Origin: Reticulitermes speratus
Taxonomy: Eukaryota; Arthropoda; Insecta; Blattodea; Rhinotermitidae
DNA: 64,000 nucleotides
Assembly (NCBI GenBank): GCA_021186555.1
Contig: JAJKFL010000007.1
Location: 33,035,179 to 33,099,178 of the forward strand
Direction: 5' to 3'
Part shown: one piece after another, positions 10,530 through 22,110 of the stretch
Position numbering within the stretch: the first letter of the stretch is position 1
How the letters are laid out: every line of letters starts with the position of its first letter
Program-made: the position numbers and the translations under genes
The notes under the pieces: model-generated
What the model was told of the DNA's origin: nothing
What the model saw: only the letters and a program-made list of their open reading frames with translations
Database searches by the model: none

Positions 10530-12715
10530 CAACCCTGTATTCTGGTAAGTTTATACTGACTTTTAGATGCGACACCTGTATTCTGTTAAGTTTTTACTGA
10601 CCTTTAGATGCGACACCCTGTATTATGGGAAGTTTATACTGACTTTTAGATGCGACACCTGTATTCTGTTAAGTTTATACTGACTTTTAGATGCGACACT
10701 CTGTGTTCTGGTAAGTTTATACTGACTTTTAGATGCGACACCTGTATTCTGGTAAGTTTATACTGACTTTTAGATGCGATATTCTGTATTCTGTTAAGTT
10801 TATACTGACTTTTAGATGCGACACTCTGTGTTCTGGTAAGTTTATACTGACTTTTAGATGCGACACCTGTATTCTGGTAAGTTTATACTGACTTTTAGAT
10901 GCGATATTCTGTATTCTGTTAAGTTTTTACTGACCTTTAGATGCGACACTCTGTGTTCTGGTAAGTTTATACTGACTTTTAGATGCGACACCTGTATTCT
11001 GGTAAGTTTATACTGACTTTAGATGCGATATTCTGTATTCTGTTAAGTTTATACTAACTTTTAGATGCGACACTCTGTGTTCTGGTAAGTTTATACTGAC
11101 TTTTAAAGATCGACACCTGTATTCTGGTAAGTTTATACTGACTTTTAGATGCGATATTCTGTATTCTGTTAAGTTTTTACTGACCTTTAGATGCGACACT
11201 CTGTGTTCTGGTAAGTTTATACTGACTTTTAGATACGACACCTGTATTCTGTTAAGTTTATACTGACTTTTAGATACGACACCTGTATTCTGCTAAGTTT
11301 ATACTGACTTTTAGATGCGACACTCTGTGTTCTGGTAAGTTTATACTGACTTTTAGATGCGATATTCCGTATTCTGTTAAGTTTATACTGACTTTTAGAT
11401 GCGACACCTGTATTCTGTTAAGTTTTTACTGACCTTTAGATGCGACACTCTGTATTCTGGGAAGTTTATACTGATTTTTAGATGCGACACTCTGTATTCT
11501 GGTAAGTTTTTACTGACCTTTAGATGCGACACCTGTATTCTGGTAAGTTTTTACTGACTTTTAGATGCGACACTCTGTGTTCTGGTAAGTTTATACTGAC
11601 TTTTAGATGCGACACACCTGTATTCTGGTAAGTTTATACTGACTTTTAGATGCGATATTCTGTATTCTGTTAAGTTTATACTGACTTTTAGATGCGACAC
11701 CTGTATTCTGTTAAGTTTTTACTGACCTTTAGATGCGACACTCTGTATTCTGGGAAGTTTATACTGATTTTTAGATGCGACACTCTGTATTCTGGTAAGT
11801 TTTTACTGACCTTTAGATGCGACACCTGTATTCTGTTAAGTTTTTACTGACCTTTAGATGCAACACTCTGTGTTCTGGTAAGTTTATACTGACTTTTAGA
11901 TACGACACCTGTATTCTGTTAAGTTTATACTGACTTTTAGATGCGACATTCTGTATTCTGTTAAGTTTATACTAACTTTTAGATGCGACACTCTGTGTTC
12001 TGGTAAGTTTATACTGACTTTTAGATGCGACACCTGTATTCTGGTAAGTTTATACTGACTTTTAGATGCGATATTCTGTATTCTGTTAAGTTTTTACTGA
12101 CCTTTAGATGCGACACTCTGTGTTCTGGTAAGTTTATACTGACTTTTAGATGCGACACCTGTATTTTGGTAAGTTTATACTGACTTTTAGATGCGATATT
12201 CTGTATTCTGTTAAGTTTATACTAACTTTTAGATGCGACACTCTGTGTTCTGGTAAGTTTATACTGACTTTTAGATGCGACACCTGTATTCTGGTAAGTT
12301 TATACTGACTTTTAGATGCGATATTCTGTATTCTGTTAAGATTTTACTGACCTTTAGATGCGACACTCTGTGTTCTGGTAAGTTTATACTGACTTTTAGA
12401 TGCGATATTCTGTATTCTGTTAAGTTTATACTGACTTTTAGATGCGACACCTGTATTCTGTTAAGTTTTTACTGACCTTTAGATGCGACACCCTGTATTC
12501 TGGGAAGTTTATACTGATTTTTAGATGCGACACTCTGTATTCTGGTAAGTTTTTACTGACCTTTAGATGCGATATTCTGTATTCTGGTAAGTTTTTACTG
12601 ACCTTTAGATGCGACACCCTGTATTCTGGTAAGTTTATACTGACTTTTAGATGCGATATTCTGTATTCTGTTAAGTTTATACTGACTTTTAGATGCGACA
12701 CCCTGTATTCTGGTA
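10530..12715 (+). repeat. Tandem array, 41/42-bp unit, about 52 copies, splice-site-like
   Basis: Unit: GGTAAGTTTATACTGAC, then TTTTAGATGCGACAC, then CTGTATTCT. Most units contain a consensus 5' splice site (G|GTAAGT), a branch-point-like TACTGAC and an acceptor-like TTTTAG in the right order on the plus strand. Internal variants (GACAC-CTG, GACACTCTG, GATATTCTG; T/G before AAGTTT) recur in patterned groups, showing higher-order amplification. Open frames (LTFRCDTLYSGKF-type) are array artefacts. Confidence 0.95.
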
Positions 12716-12930
12716 AAACAAAACGATTTGCCGTGACCTGCTTTTTCGATTCAGGAAGTGACAGCACGCTGCTGTCTGCCACAAGTAGGTCTGACTATTA
12801 TTTCTGCATCCGCCTGCTCGTTTTTCTTTTAATGCACACATGTTGTGAGACTTGCAGCGTTCTGCAGCATTATAGTGATATAAAGTGACCGATAAACCTT
12901 AGACATTTTACGTACAAGACAACGTGTAAT
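12716..12930. other. Unique spacer
   Basis: Unique DNA between the 41-bp array and a mariner-type MITE. No supported gene. Confidence 0.4.
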
Positions 12931-12931
12931 A

Positions 12932-13116
12932 CAGTCGAACTCGGTTATAACGTCATGAAAGGGACTGAATATTTTGTGTCGTTATAAACGAGTGTTGTTA
13001 TAACCGAGGAGTGTAATGTTATGGTTAACAGTGAGGGATTAATTGGTACCACAGAATATCTGACGTTATAGACACGGTGTAGTATAAACCGATGTCGTTA
13101 TAACCGGGTTCGACTA
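12932..13116 (+). mobile_element. mariner/Tc1-type MITE, copy 1
   Basis: About 185 bp with inverted ends CAGTCGAACTCGGTTATAAC and GTTATAACCGGGTTCGACT, flanked by TA. A related copy in the opposite orientation lies at 30,128-30,312. The TA target and short size fit a Tc1/mariner-type MITE. Confidence 0.75.
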
Positions 13117-13119
13117 TAA

Positions 13120-13885
13120 TTCTCTGAAGGTTAGTGGCGTTGGTTGATTTATTGTATTGTGATTATATAGGGTCATTTTTTATGTGACAAACATTTTTTT
13201 AACTTCCTGTCGGGTCGCTTACTGTATTAGCGTTGTATACTCAGCGATCGCCCACACGTGCTGCGTAATGGGGAAGGGAAGTGACAAACGATGTTTGTCA
13301 GATAAAATAAGGATCCTATATTGGGTATTTCCCATTGAGTGAGGTGGACCTTGTTCATAGCACAGTGACGTCGAAGAACAAGTGTTCAAGTTTTGAAGTT
13401 TAATGTTCAATTTATATTTATAGATGTAATATAAAATGTTAATCAGCTAAATTAAAAGCAAGAGACCACACGTAGATGGAAAAAAGGATGTTTGAGAAAC
13501 AGGGCGTGATGTGGACTGGATTAAGCTGGCTTTGAACAGGGTAGGACGGTAGGCTTTCGTGGATAGTGTAATCATATGCAGAACATATTTTTTTCCCCAT
13601 TGTTTGTAAATGTATCGATAGGACCTTCTGCGCCCATCTTCAGGGTGTAAGCTTATGGAGGCAAGAGGTTCTTTTTCTGAAATGTTGGTAGCCATCTACC
13701 AGACTACACGGCGTCACATGCTAGATATCCGTTATTTAGTTAGCGAGTTAGTGACGACATTTTTTTGAGACAGTTCTAGCTGTGAATTAGAAGACTTCTG
13801 AATATTGCGTGTTTAGTGACATGGAATTATGCGAAACCTCGAAAACTTAACTCACAGTAAACTAATCGATATAATTTTTATATTG
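13120..13885. other. Unique sequence with degraded TE text
   Basis: 13,512-13,550 matches the LINE tail type (GGACTGGATTAAGCTGGC). 13,610-13,650 has a decayed CTGAAGATGG motif on the minus strand. A short block near 13,290 resembles the 58-bp unit at 40.1 kb (GTCAGATAAAATAAGGATCC). No gene is supported. Confidence 0.45.
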
Positions 13886-14066
13886 CTATCACCGTGCATT
13901 TACACTAATTCAATTTATTTTATTTACACCAACTAATGCACACGTAAAACCACTTTTTTTTTGTATTTTCACGTTATATTCACCGTCCATTTTGTATAAT
14001 TGACTAATTCACACCAACAAATGCACAAAGACAAGTCATGTCATTAATTTCTTTATCAAAAGATTA

Positions 14067-14112
14067 CCCCAATACGCATTTCGGCACTTCTACATTGCCA
14101 TCGTCAGGGGGG
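14067..14112 (-). ncRNA. Hammerhead-like motif, inner element C', left arm
   Basis: Minus strand: CCCC, CTGACGA, stem II GGCA/TGCC, GAAA, GTATTGGGG. Core position 7 is C. Its inverted twin has T at this position. Confidence 0.55.
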
Positions 14113-14225
14113 TCGTTGAAGTTTTTCATAGGCCAATGTTTTTAAAATACAATGTAACATTTTATATACAGTTTTGACTGTTCTGATGTATATTAAGAAC
14201 ATTGGTCTATGTAAAAGTTCAACGA

Positions 14226-14272
14226 CCCCCCTGATGATGGCAATATAGAAGTGCCGAAATGCGTATTGGGGT
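14226..14272 (+). ncRNA. Hammerhead-like motif, inner element C', right arm
   Basis: Plus strand: CCCC, CTGATGA (the classical core), stem II GGCA/TGCC, GAAA, GTATTGGGG. It differs from the left-arm copy at core position 7 and in the stem II loop only. Confidence 0.6.
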
Positions 14273-14524
14273 AATATTTTGATAAAGAAATTAATGACAT
14301 GACTTGTCTTTGTGCATTTGTTGGTGTGAATTAGTCAATCACTTTTTTGTAGTTTCTATTGTAAATTGTCACCCCTACACGTGACTTTAACCTATAAATC
14401 AAAAGTTTTAGTGTTTTATGAATTTTAAAATTCAGATATTTAAAACTAAATATTAAGACACGAGTGCTGTTGGACCCTTCAAAATATGCAATTGAAGTGA
14501 TGGTGGCTTTTTTTTTAAAAAAAA

Positions 14525-14563
14525 ACCCTGACGATGATCTGAGGATCGAAACACGTGTAGGGG
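14525..14563 (+). ncRNA. Hammerhead-like motif, outer element C
   Basis: CCCTGACGA, stem II GATC/GATC (loop TGAG), GAAAC, ACGTGTA, GGGG. It has a different stem II sequence but the same architecture, and a GTA cleavage-type triplet before the closing G run. Confidence 0.6.
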
Positions 14564-14649
14564 TGACAATTTACAATAAAAACTACAAAAACATGGTTTT
14601 ACTTGTGCATTAGTTGGTGTAAATAAAATAAATTGAATTAATCGATATA

Positions 14650-15215
14650 AATTGCCATCTAACACAACACTTCTAATGACTGATTTATTCCCCCAACACA
14701 GCGAGATGCAGGACGCGAAAAGTTTACTCACAATGGTTTGTCCAGGCACTGGAATTGCTAACTTTTTGTGCAACTGGTGCTGATGTTTCCAGTTGCAAGA
14801 AAGTTGCTCTCAATCTGTACGAGATCTTATCTTCCACAAAAACACGTGAAAGTGAATGCTGGAGCCAGGCAAGAAATGCTATTGGCGGCCAGACTTTCGC
14901 CAAGTCATCGCCGTGCCGCCGGGACGATGAACCCAAGAGACAATCGCTCTGCCTTATTGCGATGTGACGTTTGTCCTTATGGCACTTATTTATGTGGTCT
15001 TTAAATAAAGTGAACGCCTAATAAAGTGGTGATGGGCCTCTGTTCTCATGTTTAATCCCCGAAGCTACGGGTATTAATAGATTTCCATGAAAATTAGTAT
15101 TAGAGGGCCGCATTAACCCTTTAAGTCAGTGGTTGCTTTGTGTATCACCAGGTTTAATATTGAGGAATTCTACGTTCTTCTCACAGAGGGCAGCGTTGAA
15201 GTTTCAGCGTTCCTT
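14650..15215. other. Unique sequence
   Basis: GC-richer stretch at 14,700-14,960 with open frames on both strands but no splice signals or recognised peptide. Nothing supported. Confidence 0.4.
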
Positions 15216-15221
15216 GTGCTA

Positions 15222-15267
15222 ATACATACATACATACATACATACATACATACATACATACATACAG
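15222..15267. repeat. (CATA)n microsatellite
   Basis: About 11 CATA units. Confidence 0.95.
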
Positions 15268-15378
15268 AATATGTACATATATATATATAGGATGTTCCGA
15301 ATTTAAGGTGTGACACACTTCAGGATATTATTTTATCAGTCATTTTGAATAAAAAATTCTATACATACATACACTCGG

Positions 15379-15437
15379 TTCATTCATTCATTCATTCATT
15401 CATTCATTCATTCATTCATTCATTCATTCATTCATTC
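15379..15437 (-). repeat. (TTCA)n microsatellite, tail of a LINE
   Basis: About 14 units. On the minus strand this is the (TGAA)n tail that directly follows the LINE 3' end at 15,437-15,760. Confidence 0.95.
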
Positions 15438-15760
15438 TGCAGTCTGTCTTACGACAGGTCCGTAGCCTCTTCCAAAGCGAGTTCTCCACACAGTGCGATC
15501 TAGTGATTCCTCTTTCAATTTACAGTATCTTCTCTTTTCCTTAAGGTCATCCAGTAGCTGCTTACGTCTTCTCCCTCATCTTCCCGTCATTTCTATCCTT
15601 CCCTCTAACTTTCCTTCAATCACATGTTTCAGAAGGCAGTTTCTACGCAAGATGTGACCAATCCAGTTAGCCTTTCTTCTTTTTATTGTATGTACGATAT
15701 TCCTCTCCTCCTTCACTCTCTGTAATACTTCTTCAATACTCGGTTATCAACCCTTAAATC
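15437..15760 (-). pseudogene. 3' end of a non-LTR retrotransposon ORF2 (LINE type 1), broken
   Basis: Minus strand encodes the degenerate C-terminus of a reverse-transcriptase ORF: IGHILRRNCLLKHVIEG, an in-frame stop, KQLLDDLKEKRRYCKLKEES, then TRFGRGYGPVVRQTAE and a stop followed by the (TGAA)n tail. I associate this ending with LINE ORF2 proteins in cockroaches and termites. It is 5'-truncated and has at least one stop, so it is dead. The homologous copy at 58.1-58.6 kb carries a tandem array instead of a simple tail. Confidence 0.75.
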
Positions 15761-15764
15761 GCTA

Positions 15765-16015
15765 TGACCATTTTAATGTACGTACCTGGCTACAGCTGAA
15801 AGTTTTACGATACATTTTATCGTACCGTAAAAATAAAAGGAAAATTATCTGTCAGTATTTAAATATTACCTTACTGTATACAAAACATCAAAAGAAAATT
15901 GTGTGTCAGACAACACCACAAAAGAAAGACATAAATTTTCGGTTATGTCAGTTTATGCAGTTATGTAGATAGCATCAAAGTAAGACAATTTTAATTGTCA
16001 CACTGATTACTGTAG
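15765..16015. other. Unique AT-rich sequence
   Basis: No supported feature. Confidence 0.4.
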
Positions 16016-16028
16016 AAAACGACTTCCA

Positions 16029-16088
16029 CCGTTCTGTACCGTTCTGTACCGTTCTATACCGTTCTGTGCCGTTCTGTGCCGTTCTGTA
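16029..16088. repeat. Short tandem repeat, 10-bp unit
   Basis: Six copies of CGTTCTGTAC with C/T variants. Confidence 0.9.
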
Positions 16089-16089
16089 C

Positions 16090-16650
16090 GCACAGTTTTG
16101 AGCGTCTCAAATGAGAACCAGCAAAGATAGAGGAGAGTAAGAAATTGGGCAGGTGATGACGAATACGAAACAGATTTGTTTTACGACAGACTAAGATGCC
16201 TACGCATTTAATTGCGTGATAAAGTGACATTTTTTGTGGTTTATCCCAGGCCATTCAGGAAAGTGGCGAGAGTATATGAAGTATACGAAGTATATGAAGT
16301 ATATCACGCCTGCCGTATTCCCAAAACCCTTTAAAAACATTTGAATAATATCGCAGTTTATCATTCATATCAAATTGCGTTTGTAATTGATACGGCATAT
16401 CTAAGAATGCCATATCCGTCTGCATGGAATACGTGTATGTGCCTGCCTAAATGCTGAAAGGTCATGACCCTCATACGTAGGCATATTGTGGCCTGTTTTT
16501 GTGCAGGCATTTGAAACTTAAAGGTACAGTTACACTTGTAATACGTAAATAATAACGCTGTAGTTGACATAATTTTTTTATTATTATATTATTTTTAAAT
16601 ACATCAGAATACATTATACGTATTTATTTTATTGTAAGTAAAAGCATTAG
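16090..16650. other. Unique AT-rich sequence
   Basis: GAAGTATA micro-repeats at 16,277-16,305. No gene or TE is recognised. Confidence 0.4.
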
Positions 16651-16655
16651 AACAG

Positions 16656-16695
16656 TATCCTTGAAGATGGCCGAGAGGGCCGAAACGTGTAGCAG
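16656..16695 (+). ncRNA. Solo hammerhead-like motif
   Basis: TTGAAGA (first core base C to T), stem II GGCC/GGCC with loop GAGAG, GAAACGTGTAG. No inverted partner is seen nearby, so it is a fragment or decayed element. The C3 change predicts loss of activity if this is a hammerhead. Confidence 0.45.
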
Positions 16696-16699
16696 AAGA

Positions 16700-17830
16700 T
16701 GAATGTTAAATGTGCTTGTGATCCAACAATTTGTGTACCTTACTGAATTTCCCTTGACGTTTCAACGGGTATTACCCTAGTTTCCTATTTTTGTTACAAA
16801 TTGAGATTTTCCAAACAGTTATTTTCTTCTCAATATTTTATTCCTTTGCCAATTTGTCATTTCCTGCTCGGTTCTTAAAGTGACTCTGTCTCCTTTTACA
16901 AACTCTAGTGCACAGTAATACAGCTTTCATTCTATATAGGCGTAACTAAAAAGCATAACTTAAGTGAACACACAGCAGTTAATAAGACATGAGTTGAGGT
17001 GCCTGGAGATGCACATAAAGGCTTGCCGCATCAAATTACGAGAAATACGTGATTTATAATTGGACAATGTATATTGTCCCAGTCTAAATAAATCACAGTG
17101 TTTCGGAGACTGGATCTGTCACCATCTTCAAGCGGAAAAGAGGACCTACTGTGATGGGCCCGTTAGAAAGGCTTGGTCTCCATCACGGTTTTGTGAACGG
17201 TGTGTATATCTTCCCTTTGCGCCTGAAGACGGAGATGGATTCATTCCCCGAAACGGCGGGCAGGGTCCGAAATGTCAGTCACGTCTGTTAAAATACTCCG
17301 TTGACAGAGTCCTTTAAAGTTTAACAGCACAGGAATGATTATATCATTAATGGAGCCTTTTTGTGATACCTCCATACCCACCCTACTCCAGACAGAGTTG
17401 TCGCTGACAGACACAATAACAGTCGCTGTCTTCAGAAGTGCAGATAAGGATATAAGAGGATATTCACAGGTCCTTCCACGTAGTCGGCTTTTTCCCTCTC
17501 CTCAGTCTTGAGTTAAGTTTGGCGAGATGGTTAGCGATGTGTGTCTTATGAGTGCAGTGTTTGTCGTGAGACGATATTGCGAGCTAGTTGTCACCGCCTG
17601 TAATCGTGTCAAAAATAAGGATATTTATGAGTCGAGTACAGTACGACACATACAGTGCTGCGGCCCCTAACACCAAGTTCGTGCAGCTCGCATTCCTTGA
17701 CACCTTGACCACTAGAATACGTTTTGATACTCTTCTTCCTCCCAATGACCATTATTTACTGTCACCAAGATGTCTCCGCTTTTCTTCCTGGTTTTATCAT
17801 GTGGAGCTCCCACTTATTTGTTTTTCAATG
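16700..17830. other. Unique sequence with a decayed inverted-arm trace
   Basis: 17,080-17,130 holds a minus-strand TTGAAGATGG...CCGAAAC trace and 17,221-17,260 a plus-strand CCTGAAGACGGAG...CCCCGAAACGG trace. These look like decayed hammerhead-like motifs. No gene is supported. Confidence 0.4.
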
Positions 17831-17835
17831 GCTCG

Positions 17836-18075
17836 ATAGCCCCTTGGGGGCCTAGGTCGCCTCATTATCGACGCTTCACGATCACACTCAGACACACCAC
17901 ACTCGGTAGGACTCCTCTGGACGAGGGATCAGCCCGTCGCAGAGACCTCTACCTGACAACACACAACACTCACAAGAGACAGACATCCATGACACCGACG
18001 GGATTCGAACCCACAATCCCAGTAAGCGAACGGCCTTAGACCCACGCCTTAGACCGCGCGGTCACTGGGATCGGC
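17836..18075 (-). mobile_element. tRNA-derived SINE, minus strand
   Basis: On the minus strand, the tRNA-like head GATCCCAGTGACCGCGCGGT and B box GGGTTCGAATCCC are followed by a body with TGTCTGTCTCTTGTGAGTG and GGTAGAGGTCTCTG. The same family is on the plus strand at 33,847-34,075. Promoter boxes are intact. Confidence 0.8.
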
Positions 18076-18079
18076 AGAG

Positions 18080-18405
18080 CTCCCACTTATACCCTAACTT
18101 ATATAGGAATATCCCTAAATTTTTCAGTTCTGTAATTTTGATGCACCCAATAATTTTTAAACCCTATTTCTTCTTTTACCTTTAGTCACTTTTTTTTTTG
18201 TAAATATTTTCTCCTCCACCTTTGCGCTAGTTAGGGGGACACATCTTCTGACATTCCAGCTAGAAACTGAAGTAGTTGAAAAAAAAAAGGCCTTACAATT
18301 CATTTCCAGAACCTTCCACAGTCATATTTGTTCTCGAAATAGGTAGTGGTATTTCATGAGCTGCAATTCTAAGGCTTATACTGCTATGTGCCTGCCTTAT
18401 TAAAT
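18080..18405. other. Unique AT-rich spacer
   Basis: Lies between the SINE and the first 59-bp array. Nothing recognised. Confidence 0.4.
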
Positions 18406-18409
18406 TAGT

Positions 18410-21226
18410 GGCAGTTGTAATTGTTACATCGCCCTATCTGTCCTCACGTTAGGTGGAACTTAGTGGCAGTTGTAATTGTTACATCGCCCTGACTATCTGT
18501 CCTCACGTTAGGTGGAACTTAGTGGCAGTTGTAATTGTTACATCGCCCTGACTATCTGTCCTCACGTTAGGTGGAACCTAGTGGCAGTTGTAATTGTTAC
18601 ATCGCCCTGACTATCTGTCCTCACGTTAGGTGGAACCAAGTGGCAGTTGTAATTGTTACATCGCCCTGACTGTCCTCACGTTAGGTGGAACCTAGTGGCA
18701 GTTGTAATTGTTACATCGCCCTGACTATCTGTCCTCACGTTAGGTGGAACTTAGTGGCAGTTGTAATTGTTACATCGCCCTGACTATCTGTCCTCACGTT
18801 AGGTGGAACCTAGTGGCAGTTGTAATTGTTACATCGCCCTGACTATCTGTCCTCACGTTAGGTGGAACCTAGTGGCAGTTGTAATTGTTACATCGCCCTG
18901 ACTATCTGTCCTCACGTTAGGTGGAACCTAGTGGCAGTTGTAATTGTTACATCGCCCTGACTATCTGTCCTCACGTTAGGTGGAACCTAGTGGCAGTTGT
19001 AATTGTTACATCGCCCTGACTATCTGTCCTCACGTTAGGTGGAACCTAGTGGCAGTTGTAATTGTTACATCGCCCTGACTATCTGTCCTCACGTTAGGTG
19101 GAACCTAGTGGCAGTTGTAATTGTTACATCGCCCTGACTATCTGTCCTCACGTTAGGTGGAACCTAGTGGCAGTTGTAGTTGTTACATCGCCCTGACTAT
19201 CTGTCCTCACGTTAGGTGGAACCTAGTGGCAGTTGTAATTGTTACATCGCCCTGACTATCTGTCCTCACGTTAGGTGGAACCTAGTGGCAGTTGTAATTG
19301 TTACATCGCCCTGACTATCTGTCCTCACGTTAGGTGGAACCTAGTGGCAGTTGTAATTGTTACATCGCCCTGACTATCTGTCCTCACGTTAGGTGGAACC
19401 AAGTGGCAGTTGTAATTGTTACATCGCCCTGACTATCTGTCCTCACGTTAGGTGGAACCAAGTGGCAGTTGTAATTGTTACATCGCCCTGACTGTCCTCA
19501 CGTTAGGTGGAACCTAGTGGCAGTTGTAATTGTTACATCGCCCTATCTGTCTTCACGTTAGGTGGAACTTAGTGGCAGTTGTAATTGTTACATCGCCCTG
19601 ACTATCTGTCCTCACGTTAGGTGGAACTTAGTGGCAGTTGTAATTGTTACATCGCCCTGACTATCTGTCCTCACGTTAGGTGGAACTTAGTGGCAGTTGT
19701 AATTGTTACATCGCCCTGACTATCTGTCCTCACGTTAGGTGGAACCTAGTGGCAGTTGTAATTGTTACATCGCCCTGACTATCTGTCCTCACGTTAGGTG
19801 GAACCAAGTGGCAGTTGTAATTGTTACATCGCCCTGACTGTCCTCACGTTAGGTGGAACCTAGTGGCAGTTGTAATTGTTACATCGCCCTGACTATCTGT
19901 CCTCACGTTAGGTGGAACTTAGTGGCAGTTGTAATTGTTACATCGCCCTGACTATCTGTCCTCACGTTAGGTGGAACCTAGTGGCAGTTGTAATTGTTAC
20001 ATCGCCCTGACTATCTGTCCTCACGTTAGGTGGAACTTAGTGGCAGTTGTAATTGTTACATCGCCCTGACTATCTGTCCTCACGTTAGGTGGAACCTAGT
20101 GGCAGTTGTAATTGTTACATCGCCCTGACTATCTGTCCTCACGTTAGGTGGAACCTAGTGGCAGTTGTAATTGTTACATCGCCTGACTATCTGTCCTCAC
20201 GTTAGGTGGAACCTAGTGGCAGTTGTAATTGTTACATCGCCCTGACTATCTGTCCTCACGTTAGGTGGAACCTAGTGGCAGTTGTAATTGTTACATCGCC
20301 CTGACTATCTGTCCTCACGTTAGGTGGAACCTAGTGGCAGTTGTAATTGTTTCATCGCCCTGACTATCTGTCCTCACGTTAGGTGGAACCTAGTGGCAGT
20401 TGTAATTGTTACATCGCCCTGACTATCTGTCCTCACGTTAGGTGGAACCTAGTGGCAGTTGTAATTGTTACATCGCCCTGACTATCTGTCCTCACGTTAG
20501 GTGGAACCTAGTGGCAGTTGTAATTGTTACATCGCCCTGACTATCTGTCCTCACGTTAGGTGGAACCTAGTGGCAGTTGTAATTGTTACATCGCCCTGAC
20601 TATCTGTCCTCACGTTAGGTGGAACCTAGTGGCAGTTGTAATTGTTACATCGCCCTGACTATCTGTCCTCACGTTAGGTGGAACCTAGTGGCAGTTGTAA
20701 TTGTTACATCGCCCTGACTATCTGTCCTCACGTTAGGTGGAACCTAGTGGCAGTTGTAATTGTTACATCGCCCTGACTATCTGTCCTCACGTTAGGTGGA
20801 ACCTAGTGGCAGTTGTAATTGTTACATCGCCCTGACTATCTGTCCTCACGTTAGGTGGAACCTAGTGGCAGTTGTAATTGTTACATCGCCCTGACTATCT
20901 GTCCTCACGTTAGGTGGAACCTAGTGGCAGTTGTAATTGTTACATCGCCCTGACTATCTGTCCTCACGTTAGGTGGAACCTAGTGGCAGTTTTAATTGTT
21001 ACATCGCCCTGACTATCTGTCCTCACGTTAGGTGGAACCTAGTGGCAGTTGTAATTGTTACATCGCCCTGACTATCTGTCCTCACGTTAGGTGGAACCTA
21101 GTGGCAGTTGTAATTGTTACATCGCCCTGACTATCTGTCCTCACGTTAGGTGGAACCTAGTGGCAGTTGTAATTGTTACATCGCCCTGACTATCTGTCCT
21201 CACGTTAGGTGGAACCTAGTGGCAGT
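18410..21226. repeat. Tandem array, 59-bp unit, about 48 copies
   Basis: Unit GTGGCAGTTGTAATTGTTAC, ATCGCCCTGACTATCTGTCC, TCACGTTAGGTGGAACCTA. Very homogeneous. A recurring shortened unit lacks ATCTGACT (near 18,660, 19,490 and 19,840), and the TTA/CTA/CAA variant before GTGG recurs in the same order in separate blocks, a sign of block duplication. The last part is the most uniform. No maintained reading frame. Confidence 0.97.
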
Positions 21227-21229
21227 TAC

Positions 21230-21515
21230 TCCACTACAGATGTCGGGCTTCCTGGCAAAAGTCCCTGAGCGCAATTTTGTTTCCGTGAATTGGGTGAATC
21301 ACGTGACTGCGTAGTTGAATTAAAATACACGTGTCTTCCAGAGACGCTTTGCACATTCTGTAGTCCCTAAAATACTGTAACATTGCAGCAAAGTTTGGAT
21401 AAAGGTAATTTGTAAGTTAAAAGTCAGGTATAAATTCGAAACACTCGACGACTTTTCGTTTAGAAGCGAGAGGTTTGTTCTTCCGAGGTAAACCTCTGAA
21501 TCTCATAGCCTCATA
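21230..21515. other. Unique spacer between two arrays
   Basis: About 290 bp of single-copy DNA between the two 59-bp arrays. No feature recognised. Confidence 0.4.
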
Positions 21516-21517
21516 TA

Positions 21518-22110
21518 CGCGAGTGCTTACCATTAGAAATAACCTCCAGCACCATAAACACCATTCCTGCCACCTGCTGCAGTGCTTACCGTTGAATTAA
21601 CCTCCGGCACCATAACCACCATTCCTGCCACCTGCTGCAGTGCTTACCATTAGAAGTAACCTCCAGCACCATAAACTCCATTCCTGCCACCTGCTGCAGT
21701 GCTTACCGTTAAAAGTAACGTCCAGCACCATAACCACCATTCCTGCCACCTGCTGCAGTGCTTAACATTAGAATTAACCTCCAGCACCATAACCACCATT
21801 CCTGCTACCTGCTGCAGTGCTTAGCATTAGAAGTAACCTCCGGCACCATAAACACCATTCCTGCCACCTGCTGCAGTGCTTAGCATTAGAAGTAACCTCC
21901 GGCACCATAAACACCATTCCTGCCACCTGCTGCAGTGCTTAGCATTAGAAGTAACCTCCGGCACCATAAACACCATTCCTGCCACCTGCTGCAGTGCTTA
22001 ACATTAGAAGTAACCTCCGGCATCATAAACACCATTCCTGCCACCTGCTGCAGTGCTTACCATTAGAAGTAACCTCCGGCACCATAAAAACCATTCCTGC
22101 CACCTGCTGG
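21518..22110. repeat. Second tandem array, 59-bp unit, about 10 copies
   Basis: Unit CTGCAGTGCTTACCATTAGA, AGTAACCTCCGGCACCATAA, ACACCATTCCTGCCACCTG. It is unrelated in sequence to the first array but has the same period. The last unit breaks into the first ~0.97 kb unit of the large tandem block (CCTGCTGG|AGCCCCGGCG). Confidence 0.95.

Larger units (their letters stand above)
13888..14640. mobile_element. Nested inverted-arm elements C (outer) and C' (inner)
   Basis: Outer ends CACCAACTAATGCACA (13,928) and TGCATTAGTTGGTG (14,605), with an adjoining CACCGTGCATT at 13,890. Inner element about 13,980-14,340 has ends CACCAACAAATGCACAAAG and its inverse, and two full inverted arms each with a hammerhead-like motif. 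The inner copy sits inside the outer one, whose right arm keeps a third motif while its left arm is reduced to a fragment at 14,370-14,390. No coding capacity. Confidence 0.6.

Noticed and set aside
15222..15267. Telomere-like repeat
   Set aside because: The units are CATA. No insect TTAGG repeat was seen anywhere except the short TTAG LINE tail at 42.66 kb.
18410..21226. CRISPR-like array of direct repeats
   Set aside because: Units are contiguous with no variable spacers, there are no cas genes, and the DNA is eukaryotic.
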